Assembly: GCA_963921825.1 (NCBI GenBank)
Contig: OY997589.1
Span: 22,093,482-22,157,481 of the forward strand
Reading direction: 5' to 3'
DNA length: 64,000 nt
From: Erodium maritimum
Lineage: Eukaryota; Streptophyta; Magnoliopsida; Geraniales; Geraniaceae
Positions 10,921-21,193 of this stretch are shown here, in pieces; position 1 is the first letter of the stretch; the number at the start of each line of letters is the position of its first letter. Position numbers and translations under genes: made by a program. The notes beneath the pieces were generated by a model. The model did not search any database. It saw only the letters and a list, made by a program, of their open reading frames with translations, and was not told the DNA's origin.

Positions 10921-13495
10921 TGTCACGCCCCAAATCCGGTTATCGCCCGGACTCGAGGTATGACGGGTAATAGAAGACGAATAAACAATAAAACAATATT
11001 TAAACCTTGAAAACCTCCAATAAGTACCTCAAACCATAAAATTTCGATACTAAAGCTCGCATCCATCAAAACGTTGTTCAAAACATGAAATAACCCTCAG
11101 GGGGTGTGATAATAAGTCTTACAAAAACTGTTCTTAAACCAAAGGGTATAAACATGAAGTCTCTACGGAACCCACACCGAGAAGCTCCCAAGCCTCTACT
11201 CCTCAATCAAACCTGTAGACACAACAAAGAACTCGCAGGGGTGAGCTTACGCTCAGTAGGGAAAACACGCAACCAAGTGGATCTTCAAATCAACAGATCA
11301 CAGATAAAGTCAACCACAAATATGTTAACAAACGCAGGTGATAGAGAAGTCAACCAATGCCGTGGTACATGAAGTTTCCACCCTCCGATCCACCGAACGT
11401 GTCCTCTCGGATTTTCCCTCAAATCCAGAGGAGACGCATAACATTGAGGCGACCGGAAACAACCCTTCGGGGCGCTTATCATCGGTATTCTCAGAAACGT
11501 CTCCAAGGGATTTTATGTCCTCGGGAACCAAGTGTATTACTCCCATGGAGAGCATACGCTTGGACAATTTAATAAGAAGTAGTTAATAAGTAAATACGTA
11601 CTCAACCGAACACGAAATAATACAAGTTCAACAACCCCCAATTTAATTCCACACATGGTTCACACATCACCAATTCACCGTACAACAGTACGCGAAATCA
11701 CACAAACATAGCACATCAATCACACAACCCAACTTACCATTCACTTACCAGTTTCGAACCATCGGGGCATCGATCACCTGATTGCACCGCTCGGTACAAC
11801 CAGTCCTACTCGATGCTCCAACCAAGCATTCAATTAAATCAAGTAATCAATCGAATACAATCAACGAGCAAGTACGAGTACAATCAACCAATTATAAGAC
11901 CCTTCAAGAGAGCATGCATACATGCAATTCTACTAGTTTCGTTAGACTCTTTAGCCTATCCATTAAGCAATTAACAACCAAGCATGTGATCCTAACAAGC
12001 AACTAATCCGAGGGCTTTGCTAAGGCTCCTCTACCAGACAATCATATCCCAAGTATTAAAAGCGAATTACACTAGTGATTGGCATCCTACTTGGTCACCA
12101 CTAGACACTTCCGGTTATTAGAAAATGAAAGACGATTATGCTAGTTGTTCGCATCCTATAGGCATATCTAGGACCTTTTCCATTTTATTAACCTAGCATG
12201 CATACTAAGCATGGTAAACGAGAGGTTAAGGCTTTCCCTACCTCAAGGTCCTCTTCTTCAACGCTTTGATGAAGTCCGGTGATCACCACTTCGCTCCTTC
12301 CTCGGTTCCCGGCGTGATCCTTGCTCCTCTAGCTCGATCCACAACGTCTTGGGCACAAAGAAACGCTAATTAGGCTCCACTTAAACAGTAAGAAAGACCC
12401 CCAAACCCTTCCAAAGTTCAGCTCAAAACCAAGATGCCCAAAACCCTCAAGAACCCTCAAGAAACCCTCACCCTGGTGGGTCACGGACCTGGTCACGGAT
12501 CCGTGACGTTAACCCTCACGGTTACCGTCACGGAGCCGTGACGAGTGTCGTCACGGACTCCCTCACGGAGCCGTGACGTCGCCCGTCACGGGATCCGTCA
12601 CGGATCCGTGGCGCACCAGGGCAGTTTCGCCCTTCTTCAACCTCCAGCTCCAAAACTCCGAAAAACCACTCTTAAACCCAGAAATTTACCCCTTACAACT
12701 CCCAAAACAGTCCAAATCCTTCAATACTCCTCTACCCCTGGTAGGAATCAACACACAAACAAGTTTCCAAGGATTCATCAAATCAAACCCACCAAAAAAA
12801 CTCCAACACTATTGATTTCTCAACCAAAATCCAACAGGGTTCATCATCAACACCATCTCTCACCATTTCTACTCAAACCCAACATCATCTAGCACTTTTC
12901 ACCCAAAACCCAAGAAAATAGATGAAGAGAAATGAGGATTAGATAGTTCCATTACCTCTAGAGTGATGAGATGAAGAGGGTGCTAGTGGATTTGAGGGTG
13001 GATGGTTGGAGGAAGACCTCAAATGACTCCTTCTTCTTTGATTTTCCTTCAAACCTCCATGGGAGCTCTCCTTCCTTGCTTCCCCTCTAAGTTTCGGCTA
13101 CAACAAGAGAAGAATGACTTGATTTTGCTTCACCAATCCAATATAATCCCTAGAAGAAGTAAAGACCTAAAGGCCCTTGAGCTAGATTCCTTTGTAGTAG
13201 CTTTTGGGAGGGTAAAAGGGACAATGACCATCCCTTTTTCTCTCCTTCAACCAAAAGAGGATAAGTGTCCCTCTAGCTCATTTAATTTTCCAAATTACTT
13301 TCCAGCACTTTAAAAAAAAAGCTTTAGTCGATATAAAATCTCGTTTTGACCAAAATTGACTTCATCCGATATTATACTCAAACTAAAGGGTTTTCTCCCC
13401 TGAAGCCAACTGTGATAATGGCTAATCCGTTTGAGTTCCGAAAAAGTCCCGAGTGACTTCCGGAGTCACCGGTTCGACCGGAAGCGGGTCTTACA
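10921..13495 (-). mobile_element. Solo Ty3/gypsy-type LTR (2,575 bp)
   Basis: It starts TGTCACGCCCC and ends CTTACA, and both sides carry the 5-bp duplication tgtcc (10916-10920, 13496-13500). The terminal sequences match, in reverse, the LTR at 32037-33480, which is followed by an initiator-Met primer-binding site. This LTR therefore reads on the minus strand. There is no internal domain and no second LTR, so it is a product of LTR-LTR recombination. Reading frames inside it (for example 12545-12892) are low-complexity and not called. Confidence 0.88.
12481..12614. repeat. Cluster of TCACGG / CCGTGA palindromes inside the solo LTR
   Basis: Eight copies of tcacgg occur (12481, 12493, 12516, 12528, 12551, 12563, 12586, 12598). 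Several pair with a following ccgtga to form perfect palindromes such as tcacggatccgtga. This GC-rich patch stands out from the AC-rich surroundings and could fold or bind a regulator of the LTR. Confidence 0.75.
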
Positions 13496-13778
13496 TGTCC
13501 CCCCTTGATGTGGGCACCCACATCAGTGGGGGAGGGTTTAGCCCCTTGCCCCCCTAAAATTTGTGTGCTGCATATCAGAGGGGTTAGTATGGGGGGCTTG
13601 ATTTTCAGAAATGCTGATTGTGTAATTAATTAAGTTTTTAACTGAATTTGTTAACGTTATTTTTAAATCAACAACTACTAAATAAAATAGAAATAAAATT
13701 TCATTAATAAAAATACAAAATTAAAAAATACATAACTTAACAAAAAGACATAAAAACTTAAAAAAAAAAACTATATAA

Positions 13779-13946
13779 TTAGGCATCCCCGTTAATGTGG
13801 TCGATTTGTTTCTGAAGTTTTTGAATTTGATTCATCCATACTTTCAACATTTCCAAATGATGCTCCACCTGTTCCGGGGTATGGTCGGAAGTGTCTGTAG
13901 CCTTCATATCTTTCACTTCCTGCATATAATCGGACGTGTCAGACAT
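13779..13946 (-). CDS. Small 55-residue reading frame, hypothetical
   Basis: An ATG-to-TAA frame on the minus strand encodes an acidic, heptad-like peptide beginning MSDTSDYMQEVKDMKA, with QKLQKQIDHI near its end, a likely short coiled coil. It lies in otherwise very AT-rich, non-coding DNA between the inner and outer inverted repeats, and its codons are more GC-rich than the flanks. It may be the remnant C-terminus of a transposon-encoded protein (Harbinger elements often carry a second, Myb-like ORF). That is inference, and no family is recognised. Confidence 0.25.
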   Translation of the reverse strand: MSDTSDYMQEVKDMKATDTSDHTPEQVEHHLEMLKVWMNQIQKLQKQIDHINGDA

Positions 13947-14502
13947 TTTTTATCGTAACAGAAAAATGATTTTTAAGATAAAAACTGATATTTAAATTTA
14001 AAAAATGATTTTTAAAATTTAAAACCATTTTTTAAAAATTATTACCTATATGTTGTTGTTGAAGTTTTTTAAAATTGATATAAAACTAAAAACAAAAAAA
14101 ATGATTTAAAACTGATTTTTAAACTGATTTTTAAACTAATTTTAAACTAATTTTTAATTAATTTAACTAATATTGATTATTACCTATATACCTTAATTAA
14201 ACTAATTAATTGTATTGGTATTGTGCTTCTTCTCCACGTCCACTTGCGATCTATTTTTTTATTTACAGGGCCACGCATCAGAGGAGGATAGGGAGTGCGA
14301 GAGGCAGAGGGGCTCGGGGCTGCGGGGATGAATTTGCCCCCGCGCCTCGCCCCCCGAACCCAGACCCAACCCTCTCCCGCCTCGGCTCCTCAAGCCCCGC
14401 ACGCCCCTCTCCCCACATCGACCGAACCTCGGACCCGAATCCTTTTCCTCTTCTGCTCCCTCCCCGGCCTCGCCGCCACGCCTTGATTGGTGTGAATGCT
14501 CT

Positions 14503-14690
14503 TAGGGTTGGGAATATAGGGAGAGAAGGAGAAGGAGGTGAGATGGAGAGAGGAGAGAGAAGACAGTTGTAGAAGAAGACAAGTGCAAAAGCATTTAGAG
14601 CTTCATTCATACTTGCACTAAATAGAATCTTTGCAAGGATAAGGCCTGGGTCGGGCCTAGATATGCCCAAAGGAAACAGAATAAATGAAA
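14503..14690. other. Junction between outer TIR element and gypsy remnant
   Basis: A purine-rich stretch (gagagaaggagaaggagg) and unremarkable sequence, perhaps the decayed 3' end of the neighbouring gypsy element. No LTR boundary could be set. Confidence 0.35.
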
Positions 14691-16545
14691 TAGACAAGGC
14701 ATATAAGCCAAGTAACTGTAACAATACTCCCTTCTTCAATGTCCTCATAAAGAGGTAAAGAAGTCTGGAAAATAGTGTAGTCGGGCGAATTGAAACTATC
14801 ATGTCGTTTCCTCTTTTAGTGACCCTGCAATCCAATATCTCAATGGGTACAAGAGCAATGACCCTATTCGAGCCTACAACAGTCAACTCCTTTTGGAACA
14901 ACACAGAACCCATATGCCTTCTGAGTTGGAAAACATGGAATCTTGGATGAATACGCGAGTTAGTCGGACGATTCAAGGTATAACCAACTTCACCCACTTT
15001 TTTCAGAATTTTGTAAGGGTCGAAGAACTTGGGACTGATTTTTCGAGACGTTCTGGAACTCAACAATCGTTGTTTGTAAGGATGCAACTTCACATATACC
15101 CATTCTCTCTCAGCAAATTTTTTTTCAGAATGCTTGCGATCAGCCTGGCTTTTTATGTGTGTTTGGGAACACTGGAGGTGAAACTTCAGTAAGGAAGAAG
15201 CTTCTTCTCTTACTGGCAAGCTACGGTTTACCGCTTCCAACCTCATGTACCAGATAAGTATGGAAGATGTGGGGGAGGTTCCTGGCCATACAATGCTTGA
15301 TACGGAGTGGTTTGTATGGACGAGTGGAATGATGTATTATACCAAATCTCTACAAGAGGCAACCACTTGGATCAATCCTTGAAATAGTCGAAACACATCC
15401 ATCTCAAGTATGTTTTTAAGCTTTTGTTGACTACTTCTCTATGCTCATCTGTTTGTGGATGATAAGTTGTGGATAGTTTCTGAGTGATGTGTTGGAGCAT
15501 GCGAATTTCATGCTAGAATGCAAAGAGAAATACCTTATCTTTATCACTCAAAATCGAGGCTGGCATGCCATGTAGGCGATAAACAGTGTTGAGGAAGGTT
15601 CATGCAACTGTCAATGCAGTGAATGGATGCTTTAGAGGAAGGAATGCGTTGACTTGATCAGACGATCGAAGATAACAAAAATCACCTTAAATCCTTGTGA
15701 TTTTGGAAAGCCTTCAATGAAATCCATGGAAATAACATGCTAGACCCGAGAAGGAATTGACAAAGGCTACAATAAGACATGCGAAGCTGCTAGATCAGGT
15801 TTTCTTGCTTGGAAGTTTTGACAATTCAACACTACGTACGCCACATCAGCTTTAAGTTTCTTCCAATACAGATGTGATGTGATCCTCTTATAAGTGGCGT
15901 GAATTCCTGAATGACCCCCAAAAACTTTACTGTGAAAATATCCAATGAGTTCCTTATGCAACAAGGAATCATGACCAACTACCAATTTCCCTTTTCGAAG
16001 CAATTGGTCATTGACTCTGATATAATGGCCGACAAGTAAGGAATTTGAAGCCAAAGTAGTGATGATGCTCTTGTTTTTAGGGTCCTTTGACCATGATTTT
16101 CGTATTCGATCCAGGAGCGTGGACAACAAGGAGCTAGTGGCAAAAACAGAGTGAGACAATAAGGTTTCTGACGAAGTAGGGATAGGATCTTCGTTGCGAG
16201 AGAGAGCGTCAACTACATTATTGTCAATACCTTTACGAAACTGAATTTCGAAGTCATAACCCATCATCTTAATAACCCAATATAGTTGAGCTGGTGTGGA
16301 AGTCCTTTGATTCAATAAAAAATGCAAAGATTGATAGTCGATCTTCACATGAAATGCGACCCATCAGATAAGAATGTTAGTGTTTCATAGCTAATAGGAC
16401 TACCAACATTTTCTGTTCATACACAAAAAGAGCTCGTTGCCTCATACCCAAGCCCTACTGAAAAACGTAACTGGTTTGCCTAGTTGGGTTAACACAACCC
16501 TAATACATGTACTCGATGCATCAGTAGTTTAAAAGAGTGGACAAT
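14690..16545 (-). pseudogene. Ty3/gypsy pol remnant (RT/RNase H end, integrase, chromodomain-like tail)
   Basis: Read on the minus strand from 16545 down, the order is as follows. An RNase H segment has FSRALGMRQRALSVYEQKML-like text and ends near VDALSR. A zinc-binding integrase head (GGHSGIHATYKRITSHLYW, with a degraded second Cys pair) follows at 15767-16348. The integrase core is in broken frames, including STTYHPQTDEH near 15440-15475. The integrase C-terminus follows (REWVYVKLHPYKQRLL, then ISPKFFDPYKI and HPRFHVFQLRRH). The tail ILDCRVTKRGND resembles the start of a chromodomain, suggesting a chromovirus. Several frameshifts and stops make it non-functional. The 5' side ends where a hAT-like element starts at 16543. 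Confidence 0.85.
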
Positions 16546-17632
16546 CAAGGTTGTAAAAGTCCCTACCTAGCCTGCCCAGGCCCACGCTTAGGCCCCAAAA
16601 TCTACAAACACGCCCAAGTCACCTCCTCGTCTAACTAGTCGGAAACTTGGGGGTCTTGTTTGCGAGGTTGGACTTTTGAAGAAGGGATGAAGAGGTGAGA
16701 GAAACAGAATGTGTGTATTGGTCTTGAATCTCTAGATATAAAAAATATGGCACATGTCGCTCTTTGGTAATTTGTTTAATCTCTTTGTTTTTATTATGAA
16801 AGAAAAATACAATTGTACATTTATAAACCATTTTAAAATTACAAAAAATATGCCGAATGTTTTTTCCGTTATAACTTATATAAAAATAACAGATCTATCA
16901 TTATAATTTAGATAGTAATTAAAAAAAGAGTAAAATCAAAATGATAGCTTTATTTGGTGTAATAGGATGTTTTGTTTAGTATTTTGATACTTTTTATTTT
17001 TTATATTATATAAATGTAGTTTATATTTTGAATTTTTATTATATATTTATTAATAATTAAAAATAAGGTATAATTCCACATCAGTACCCTAAATCTTTCA
17101 TATTTCATTTAGAGTACCCTAAATCTTTTTTGTGTCACCTCAGTACCCTAAACTTTCATTAATTCATTTAGAGTACCTTAAATCTTTTTTGTCACCTTGG
17201 TATCCTAAACTTTCATTAATTTCATTTTAGTACCCACCGTTAACTTTACATATGATTTTCCATCCAAAATAGGTACAATGGCCATACTACCCCTCCCAAC
17301 AACCAAAATTATGGTAAAGTTAACGGTGGGTACTAAAATGAAATTAATGAAAGTTTAGGGTACTGAAATGGAATTAATAAAAGTTTAGGGTATTGAGGTG
17401 ACACAAAAAAGATTTAGGGTACTCTAAATGAAATGTGAAAGATTTAGGGTACTGAAATGACACAAAAAAGATTTAAGGTACTCTAAATGAAATATGAGAT
17501 ATTTAGGGTACTGAGGTGGAATTAACCCTAAAAATAATTATAATAATTAGATCCGCCTTAACCCCAACTAGTCCCCGCCTAGCGTCTAGGAGTCCTCACC
17601 GCCCGAATTGCGCCTAGCGCTTTTTACAACCA
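16543..17632. mobile_element. hAT-like element (degraded), host of a MITE
   Basis: The left end reads caaggttgtaaaa and the right end is the reverse complement of ttggttgtaaaa, giving an inverted ggttgtaaaa terminus. The right end also carries the GC-rich gcgcctagcgc phrase often seen just inside plant hAT ends. No 8-bp target duplication was found and no transposase is recognisable. Much of the body is AT-rich, and part is the Mutator-type MITE at 17067-17528. Confidence 0.4.
17067..17528. mobile_element. Mutator-type foldback MITE with 9-bp target duplication
   Basis: Arms of roughly 200 bp are reverse complements: left from ggtataattccac, right ending gtggaattaaccc. The 9-bp sequence taaaaataa flanks both sides (17058-17066, 17529-17537), the length expected of Mutator-like elements. 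Each arm is built of short repeats around taccctaaatctttt. There is no coding capacity. Confidence 0.88.
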
Positions 17633-17901
17633 ATATATTTAGTATTTTTCGCACGTGAACGATACATAAGACAATTTTTAGCAATTAACCCAATAGTCAA
17701 ATTAAATGTTTTTTGTATTAAAATGAGATTTTAAAAACACTATATACAAGTTATATATCATGACTTAGTGTAGTTGAATATATTAATGGTAAATATTTCT
17801 TCTAAGTAATCAAACCATATTAATTTTTAGAAGAAAAAAGAGAGGATAAATTCCATAACATTATGGAAAGAGTATAACAAAGGGACGAAAAATCAAGTCG
17901 T
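17633..17901. other. AT-rich spacer, nothing recognised
   Basis: AT-rich sequence with no reading frame, terminal repeat or RNA gene that I can support. Confidence 0.4.
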
Positions 17902-18206
17902 GTGCCTATTCTTTTTCTAGATTATGATTTAGCTTTAGCCTATGTCATGTCATCTGCTCCGCTACCTACAACCTCCTTGACTATCGCGCCAACGCTACCT
18001 GCTCTTAATGTGTCTCCTCTATCAACTATCAAGAAGCACTTCCCTAGCCCCTTCATAATGCCCCCGAGACCTCCTTCTGGTTTTGTACGTCCGATACGAG
18101 TTAGGAAGAAATGCAACCCTCAAACATCTTCATTTGTGATGTCGACCAGGTTGCCATCACCACCGGTCCTGCTCCTCCCACCTAGCTTCCCATCGATACT
18201 TGATAC

Positions 18207-18395
18207 TGTTAGGTGTGTCCACATGTGAGTCAGGAGTCCCACATCGGATGCTTAAGAAAAAAAGAGAAGAGTTAATATACACCTTGGACCCATGACCTGA
18301 TAGGCTAGTCTTTTGGGTCAAGTGTGGTGGCCAATGTGTATATTATGGGCTTCTTGTTGTATGCTCCTCCTTGATAGGCCCGGTTCTCCCCAACA
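18207..18395 (+). repeat. TRIM 5' LTR
   Basis: 189 bp, TG...CA ends. It contains the phrase gtcccacatcgg, which is common in plant TRIM LTRs. Confidence 0.93.
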
Positions 18396-18397
18396 AG

Positions 18398-18410
18398 TGG
18401 TATCAGAGCC
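18398..18410 (+). promoter_or_regulatory. Primer-binding site of the TRIM
   Basis: tggtatcagagcc, complementary to the 3' end of plant initiator tRNA-Met, two bases after the 5' LTR. Confidence 0.92.
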
Positions 18411-18599
18411 TGGTTCTGTGGACTCTCCCAAGGAAGCGGGTCGCGGTATATCTCCTAGGGCCAGAAACACCAGGATACCATGATCGCTGCTCTCATGGTG
18501 GTGGGCCCAGATAGGATGAAGTGGGACCGTGTGGGATTGAGTAGAACAGGTAAAAATTTGGGCTTAGGAGTGCGAGAAAGCCGATGTGATGAGACTCAA

Positions 18600-18614
18600 T
18601 GTGGAGGGGGGTAT
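18600..18614 (+). promoter_or_regulatory. Polypurine tract of the TRIM
   Basis: tgtggaggggggtat lies immediately before the second LTR. It is the expected primer for plus-strand synthesis. Confidence 0.8.
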
Positions 18615-18802
18615 TGTTAGGTGTGTCCACATGTGAGTTAGGAGTCCCACATCGGATACTTAAGGAATAAAGTAAGACTTAATATACACCATGGACCCAT
18701 GACCTGATAGGCTAGTCTTTTGGGTCAAGTGTGGTGGCCAACGTGTATATTATGGGCTTCTTGTTGTATGCTCCTCCTTGATAGGCCAAATTCTCCCCAA
18801 CA
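18615..18802 (+). repeat. TRIM 3' LTR
   Basis: 188 bp, the partner of 18207-18395, followed by target duplication gatac. Confidence 0.93.
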
Positions 18803-18881
18803 GATACGATGGTGGTGGTTTTCTCTCCCAGGCTTACAACACCGGGATTGTCCCAACGAAGCCGAAACGAGGTTAGCCTGT

Positions 18882-19630
18882 GAAGCCTCATGTCCACGAA
18901 CTATCACCATAACATAACAATTGAAGAACAATTGTGTATTTTTTGTATAAAGAAATGTTGAGCGTACCAAGGATATTGAGATTTTGACAAAATTAAATAT
19001 CGTGTTCCTCCAACCTTTATTGTAATATGACAAAACAACTTCTTTGACATTCATAATCGACGTCAAAATTTCTTCTCACGGTACATCTTCAGGGTTGAGA
19101 AATAGTTGACCACAAGGCTTACACGTCCTTCTTTATGACAAATGTGTATGTGTTCAAAACATCATGTCATGTTTGCGAGACGAGTCTTCTCCTCGAACAC
19201 CTCTCTTGATTGTCGTATCTGAATACATCCGTAATCCGTTTAAGGGGTTCATGACCCCGGCCCGTTATTTGACATATACTCGGCCGATCCGCCATAATTC
19301 TTTTCAATGGTTCGAAGTCATTAAATGCAAAGCAAGATTGGAAGTAAATTTTTTATAATGGCTTGTGAATAGTGTGAGTAGAAAGAGTGAATGATACGAG
19401 TTCTATAGATGTTTTTGTATCAAAATACAATTTAATAATTGACGATATTGACCGAATCAACATTTGTCTAGTCCTAGGCGATTTACTCAAAACAACTTGG
19501 GCTTCACCCAACCATGCTTAACACGTCTCGATGAGATGATTTGTAACCCAAACCTTTTTTCACCCATGAATGATCAAGTTGTATAAGCCGTACATGATTT
19601 CATTTATCGAGGACAAAAATGCACTTTCCT
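18882..19630. other. Upstream intergenic region of the VQ gene
   Basis: No coding region, RNA gene or terminal repeat is supported here. Short open frames on both strands have no recognisable content. Confidence 0.4.
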
Positions 19631-19632
19631 CT

Positions 19633-19796
19633 CACGTGCTATATAGTGTTTGTGTGGACATTTCTTCAATTGCGTGGCTTTGACCCGATCCAATCTGCCT
19701 TCTAGATTGACTTCAATCTCTATCCTTTCATTCATCAGTCCTCGCAACAACGGTCAACTTTTCTCATCCGTACAAGCTTCCATTTATATTATAAAA
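19633..19796 (+). promoter_or_regulatory. Putative VQ promoter: G-box, three W-boxes, TATA
   Basis: A G-box cacgtg lies at 19633-19638. W-box cores follow: ttgacc at 19680-19685, ttgact at 19707-19712 and, inverted, ggtcaa at 19752-19757. A TATA-like tatattataaaa is at 19785-19796, about 115 bp before the ATG. VQ proteins partner WRKY factors, which bind W-boxes, so feedback control is plausible. That use is inferred from position only. Confidence 0.5.
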
Positions 19797-19911
19797 GCTT
19801 TCGCTGAATCACATACACAATAACATATAAACACTCAAACCCCAAGTTTATCTTACACCTCTTCTCCTTCTTACATATTTCAAGGAACTCACAAAGTGTG
19901 CGTACTCGGTT

Positions 19912-20193
19912 ATGTCGGGTCGTTACAGGAGAGCTCCGGTTAAGGTTGTGATCATCAACACGCATTTTGTGGAAACCGATGCCCGGAGCTTTAAATCTCT
20001 CGTCCAAGAGCTCACCGGAAAAGATTCCACCGAGGCGGATGTTGTTGCATCGGTGTCCCAAAGTAGGCTCTCAGGCAGCGGAGACCGTGACCAGAAAGTT
20101 AAGTTGATGAGAGACGTGTCTTTCAAGGAGCTTGAGAGATTGATCTCCGATATGCCGCTGGTGGATGAGCTCTACCGGTTATGGGCTGATTAG
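19912..20193 (+). CDS. VQ10: VQ-motif protein, VQ1/VQ10 type
   Basis: An intronless frame of 93 residues. The defining VQ motif FxxxVQxLTG is present as FKSLVQELTG (27-36), preceded by a conserved ETDARS. The N-terminus is basic (SGRYRRAPVKV) and the C-terminus acidic and leucine-rich. VQ proteins act in the nucleus as cofactors that bind WRKY transcription factors, mostly in defence and stress responses. The short length and lack of introns are normal for VQ1/VQ10. The neighbour about 6.6 kb downstream is DA2, as in Arabidopsis to my recollection, which supports the VQ1/VQ10 assignment. The two Arabidopsis paralogues cannot be separated here. A G-box and three W-boxes lie upstream. Confidence 0.92.
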   Translation: MSGRYRRAPVKVVIINTHFVETDARSFKSLVQELTGKDSTEADVVASVSQSRLSGSGDRDQKVKLMRDVSFKELERLISDMPLVDELYRLWAD

Positions 20194-20800
20194 ATCTTAC
20201 GTTTGTATATCAACAGTACGTGTGTGTGTGTGTTTGTCGTTTCTTCTTCATCCATTAAATTCATTCTTTCCAAAATATAAATAAGAAATCATTGAGTTTT
20301 TTGTGTATGTGTGGTTGGTTGTATCTGTCTTGATATGAAAAAGATAAAAGAATTATAGTTGATTATTAAGGGTCAAAAGCTCAAGCTCAAACTCGTGAAG
20401 AGATTAGACAAACATCAAATCAAAATATTGGATTTATGTATAAACCCTACATCTACGTGCCGTAAGAAAAAAAAAAGTTTTATGTAGTTGGATAAAAAAA
20501 GGCATTATGATTACGTAAAAAAAATGATATATTTGGTGTATTTTTATGAGAATATCCTATTTATTGGTATAGAGTCTATAGACAATGATATTCGGCTACA
20601 AATTAAAATTATCTACGATGAATGGACACAATCTTTCTAAAATATCCCATTTCAGTTTGGGCTACTGTACAGCCCACAGGGCCTCTCTCCCTGTAGACTG
20701 TAATGATTTTCTGCCTTGGGCCTGTCCCTCGGTCAATAATACTATGGGCTACAAAACTGAACAGACACGTATCATATATTAGTGGGTTACGCAACACTAA
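20194..20800. other. 3' flank of VQ gene
   Basis: It contains a short (GT)n run near 20219-20232 and AT-rich spacer. No gene is supported. Confidence 0.4.
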
Positions 20801-21185
20801 AAGTAAATTACGTTGACATATCTCGTACTATACGCGTGTAACGGATAAATATCTTAAGTTATTTCGTAGCGAAAGCATACTCCGAACTAATACTTAGTAA
20901 CAACATCTCATCTTCCATCTATTTCCTATCCATTTTTAGGGTTAGATTTAGGTTTGGAGATAGATTTAGGGTTGGATTTATGGTTGAAGTTGGTTTTATG
21001 ATTGTAACACTACGGACAGTTTCGGAATTTCTGAAAAAAAGAACAATAAATGGACGGAAAAATGGATGAAATGGGGGGTGCTGTTAGTAAGAGGTAGGTC
21101 GGGATATGTTTTTATTACAAAATAACTTTAAGATATTTATCCGTTAAACGCATATAGTATGAGATATGTCAACGTAATTTATCCT
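20801..21185. mobile_element. 385-bp MITE with 8-bp target duplication
   Basis: Inverted arms of about 60 bp (20801-20863 and 21122-21185) share attacgttgacatatctc and aacggataaatatctta in opposite orientation. The sequence aacactaa flanks both ends (20793-20800, 21186-21193), an 8-bp duplication as made by hAT transposases. There is no coding capacity. Confidence 0.85.
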
Positions 21186-21193
21186 AACACTAA

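Larger units (their letters stand above)
10690..13716. repeat. Inner inverted repeat with arms of about 180 bp
   Basis: The left arm (about 10690-10870) and right arm (about 13535-13716) are near-perfect reverse complements. Shared landmarks are acacaatcagcat, tgaaaatcaagcccccc and aaaaataacgttaac. The loop is almost entirely the solo LTR at 10921-13495. This is probably a separate foldback or MITE element inside the outer TIR element. Its exact ends and target duplication are not clear. Confidence 0.75.
5244..14502. mobile_element. Long-TIR DNA element (PIF/Harbinger-like), filled with nested insertions
   Basis: The left end (from 5244, gagcatccacatcaaggcg) and the right end (to 14502, cgccttgattggtgtgaatg then ctc) are inverted copies. 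The similarity continues through GC-rich arms of about 220 bp (5244-5465 and 14275-14502). The flanks are taa on the left and tta on the right, close to the TWA target site of PIF/Harbinger but not an exact direct copy, so the superfamily call is tentative. Removing the LINE (with one target copy) and the solo LTR leaves about 2.0 kb without a recognisable transposase. It would therefore be a non-autonomous element whose present 9.3-kb size comes from later insertions. Confidence 0.6.
18207..18802 (+). mobile_element. TRIM (terminal-repeat retrotransposon in miniature), 596 bp
   Basis: Two LTRs (18207-18395 and 18615-18802) begin TGTTAGGTGTGTCC and end CCCCAACA. A 219-bp internal region lies between, and the 5-bp duplication gatac is on both sides (18202-18206, 18803-18807). 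Directly after the first LTR comes a primer-binding site for initiator tRNA-Met (18398-18410). A purine tract (tggaggggggt) sits just before the second LTR. No protein is encoded, so mobility depends on enzymes from another element. The LTRs differ at roughly a dozen positions, so the copy is not recent. Confidence 0.95.
17902..18881 (+). pseudogene. Unknown Pro/Ser-rich reading frame split by a TRIM
   Basis: A frame rich in Pro, Ser and Thr runs from an open stretch near 17902 to 18206, where the TRIM is inserted. On the far side of the element, one copy of the target duplication being removed, the same frame continues from 18808 for about 24 codons to a TGA at 18879-18881. It includes the basic phrase RPIRVRKKC. 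I recognise no family. It could be a chance frame or the broken end of a gene or retroelement protein. That the frame continues across the insertion is seen directly; any function is unknown. Confidence 0.25.

Noticed and set aside
14278..14640. C-terminal extension of the gypsy polyprotein frame
   Set aside because: Below about 14690 the frame runs through untranslated and TIR sequence of a different element; it stays open by GC-rich composition.
18207..18802. Cassandra-type TRIM with 5S rRNA promoter in the LTR
   Set aside because: No convincing A-box, intermediate element or C-box order is visible in the LTRs.
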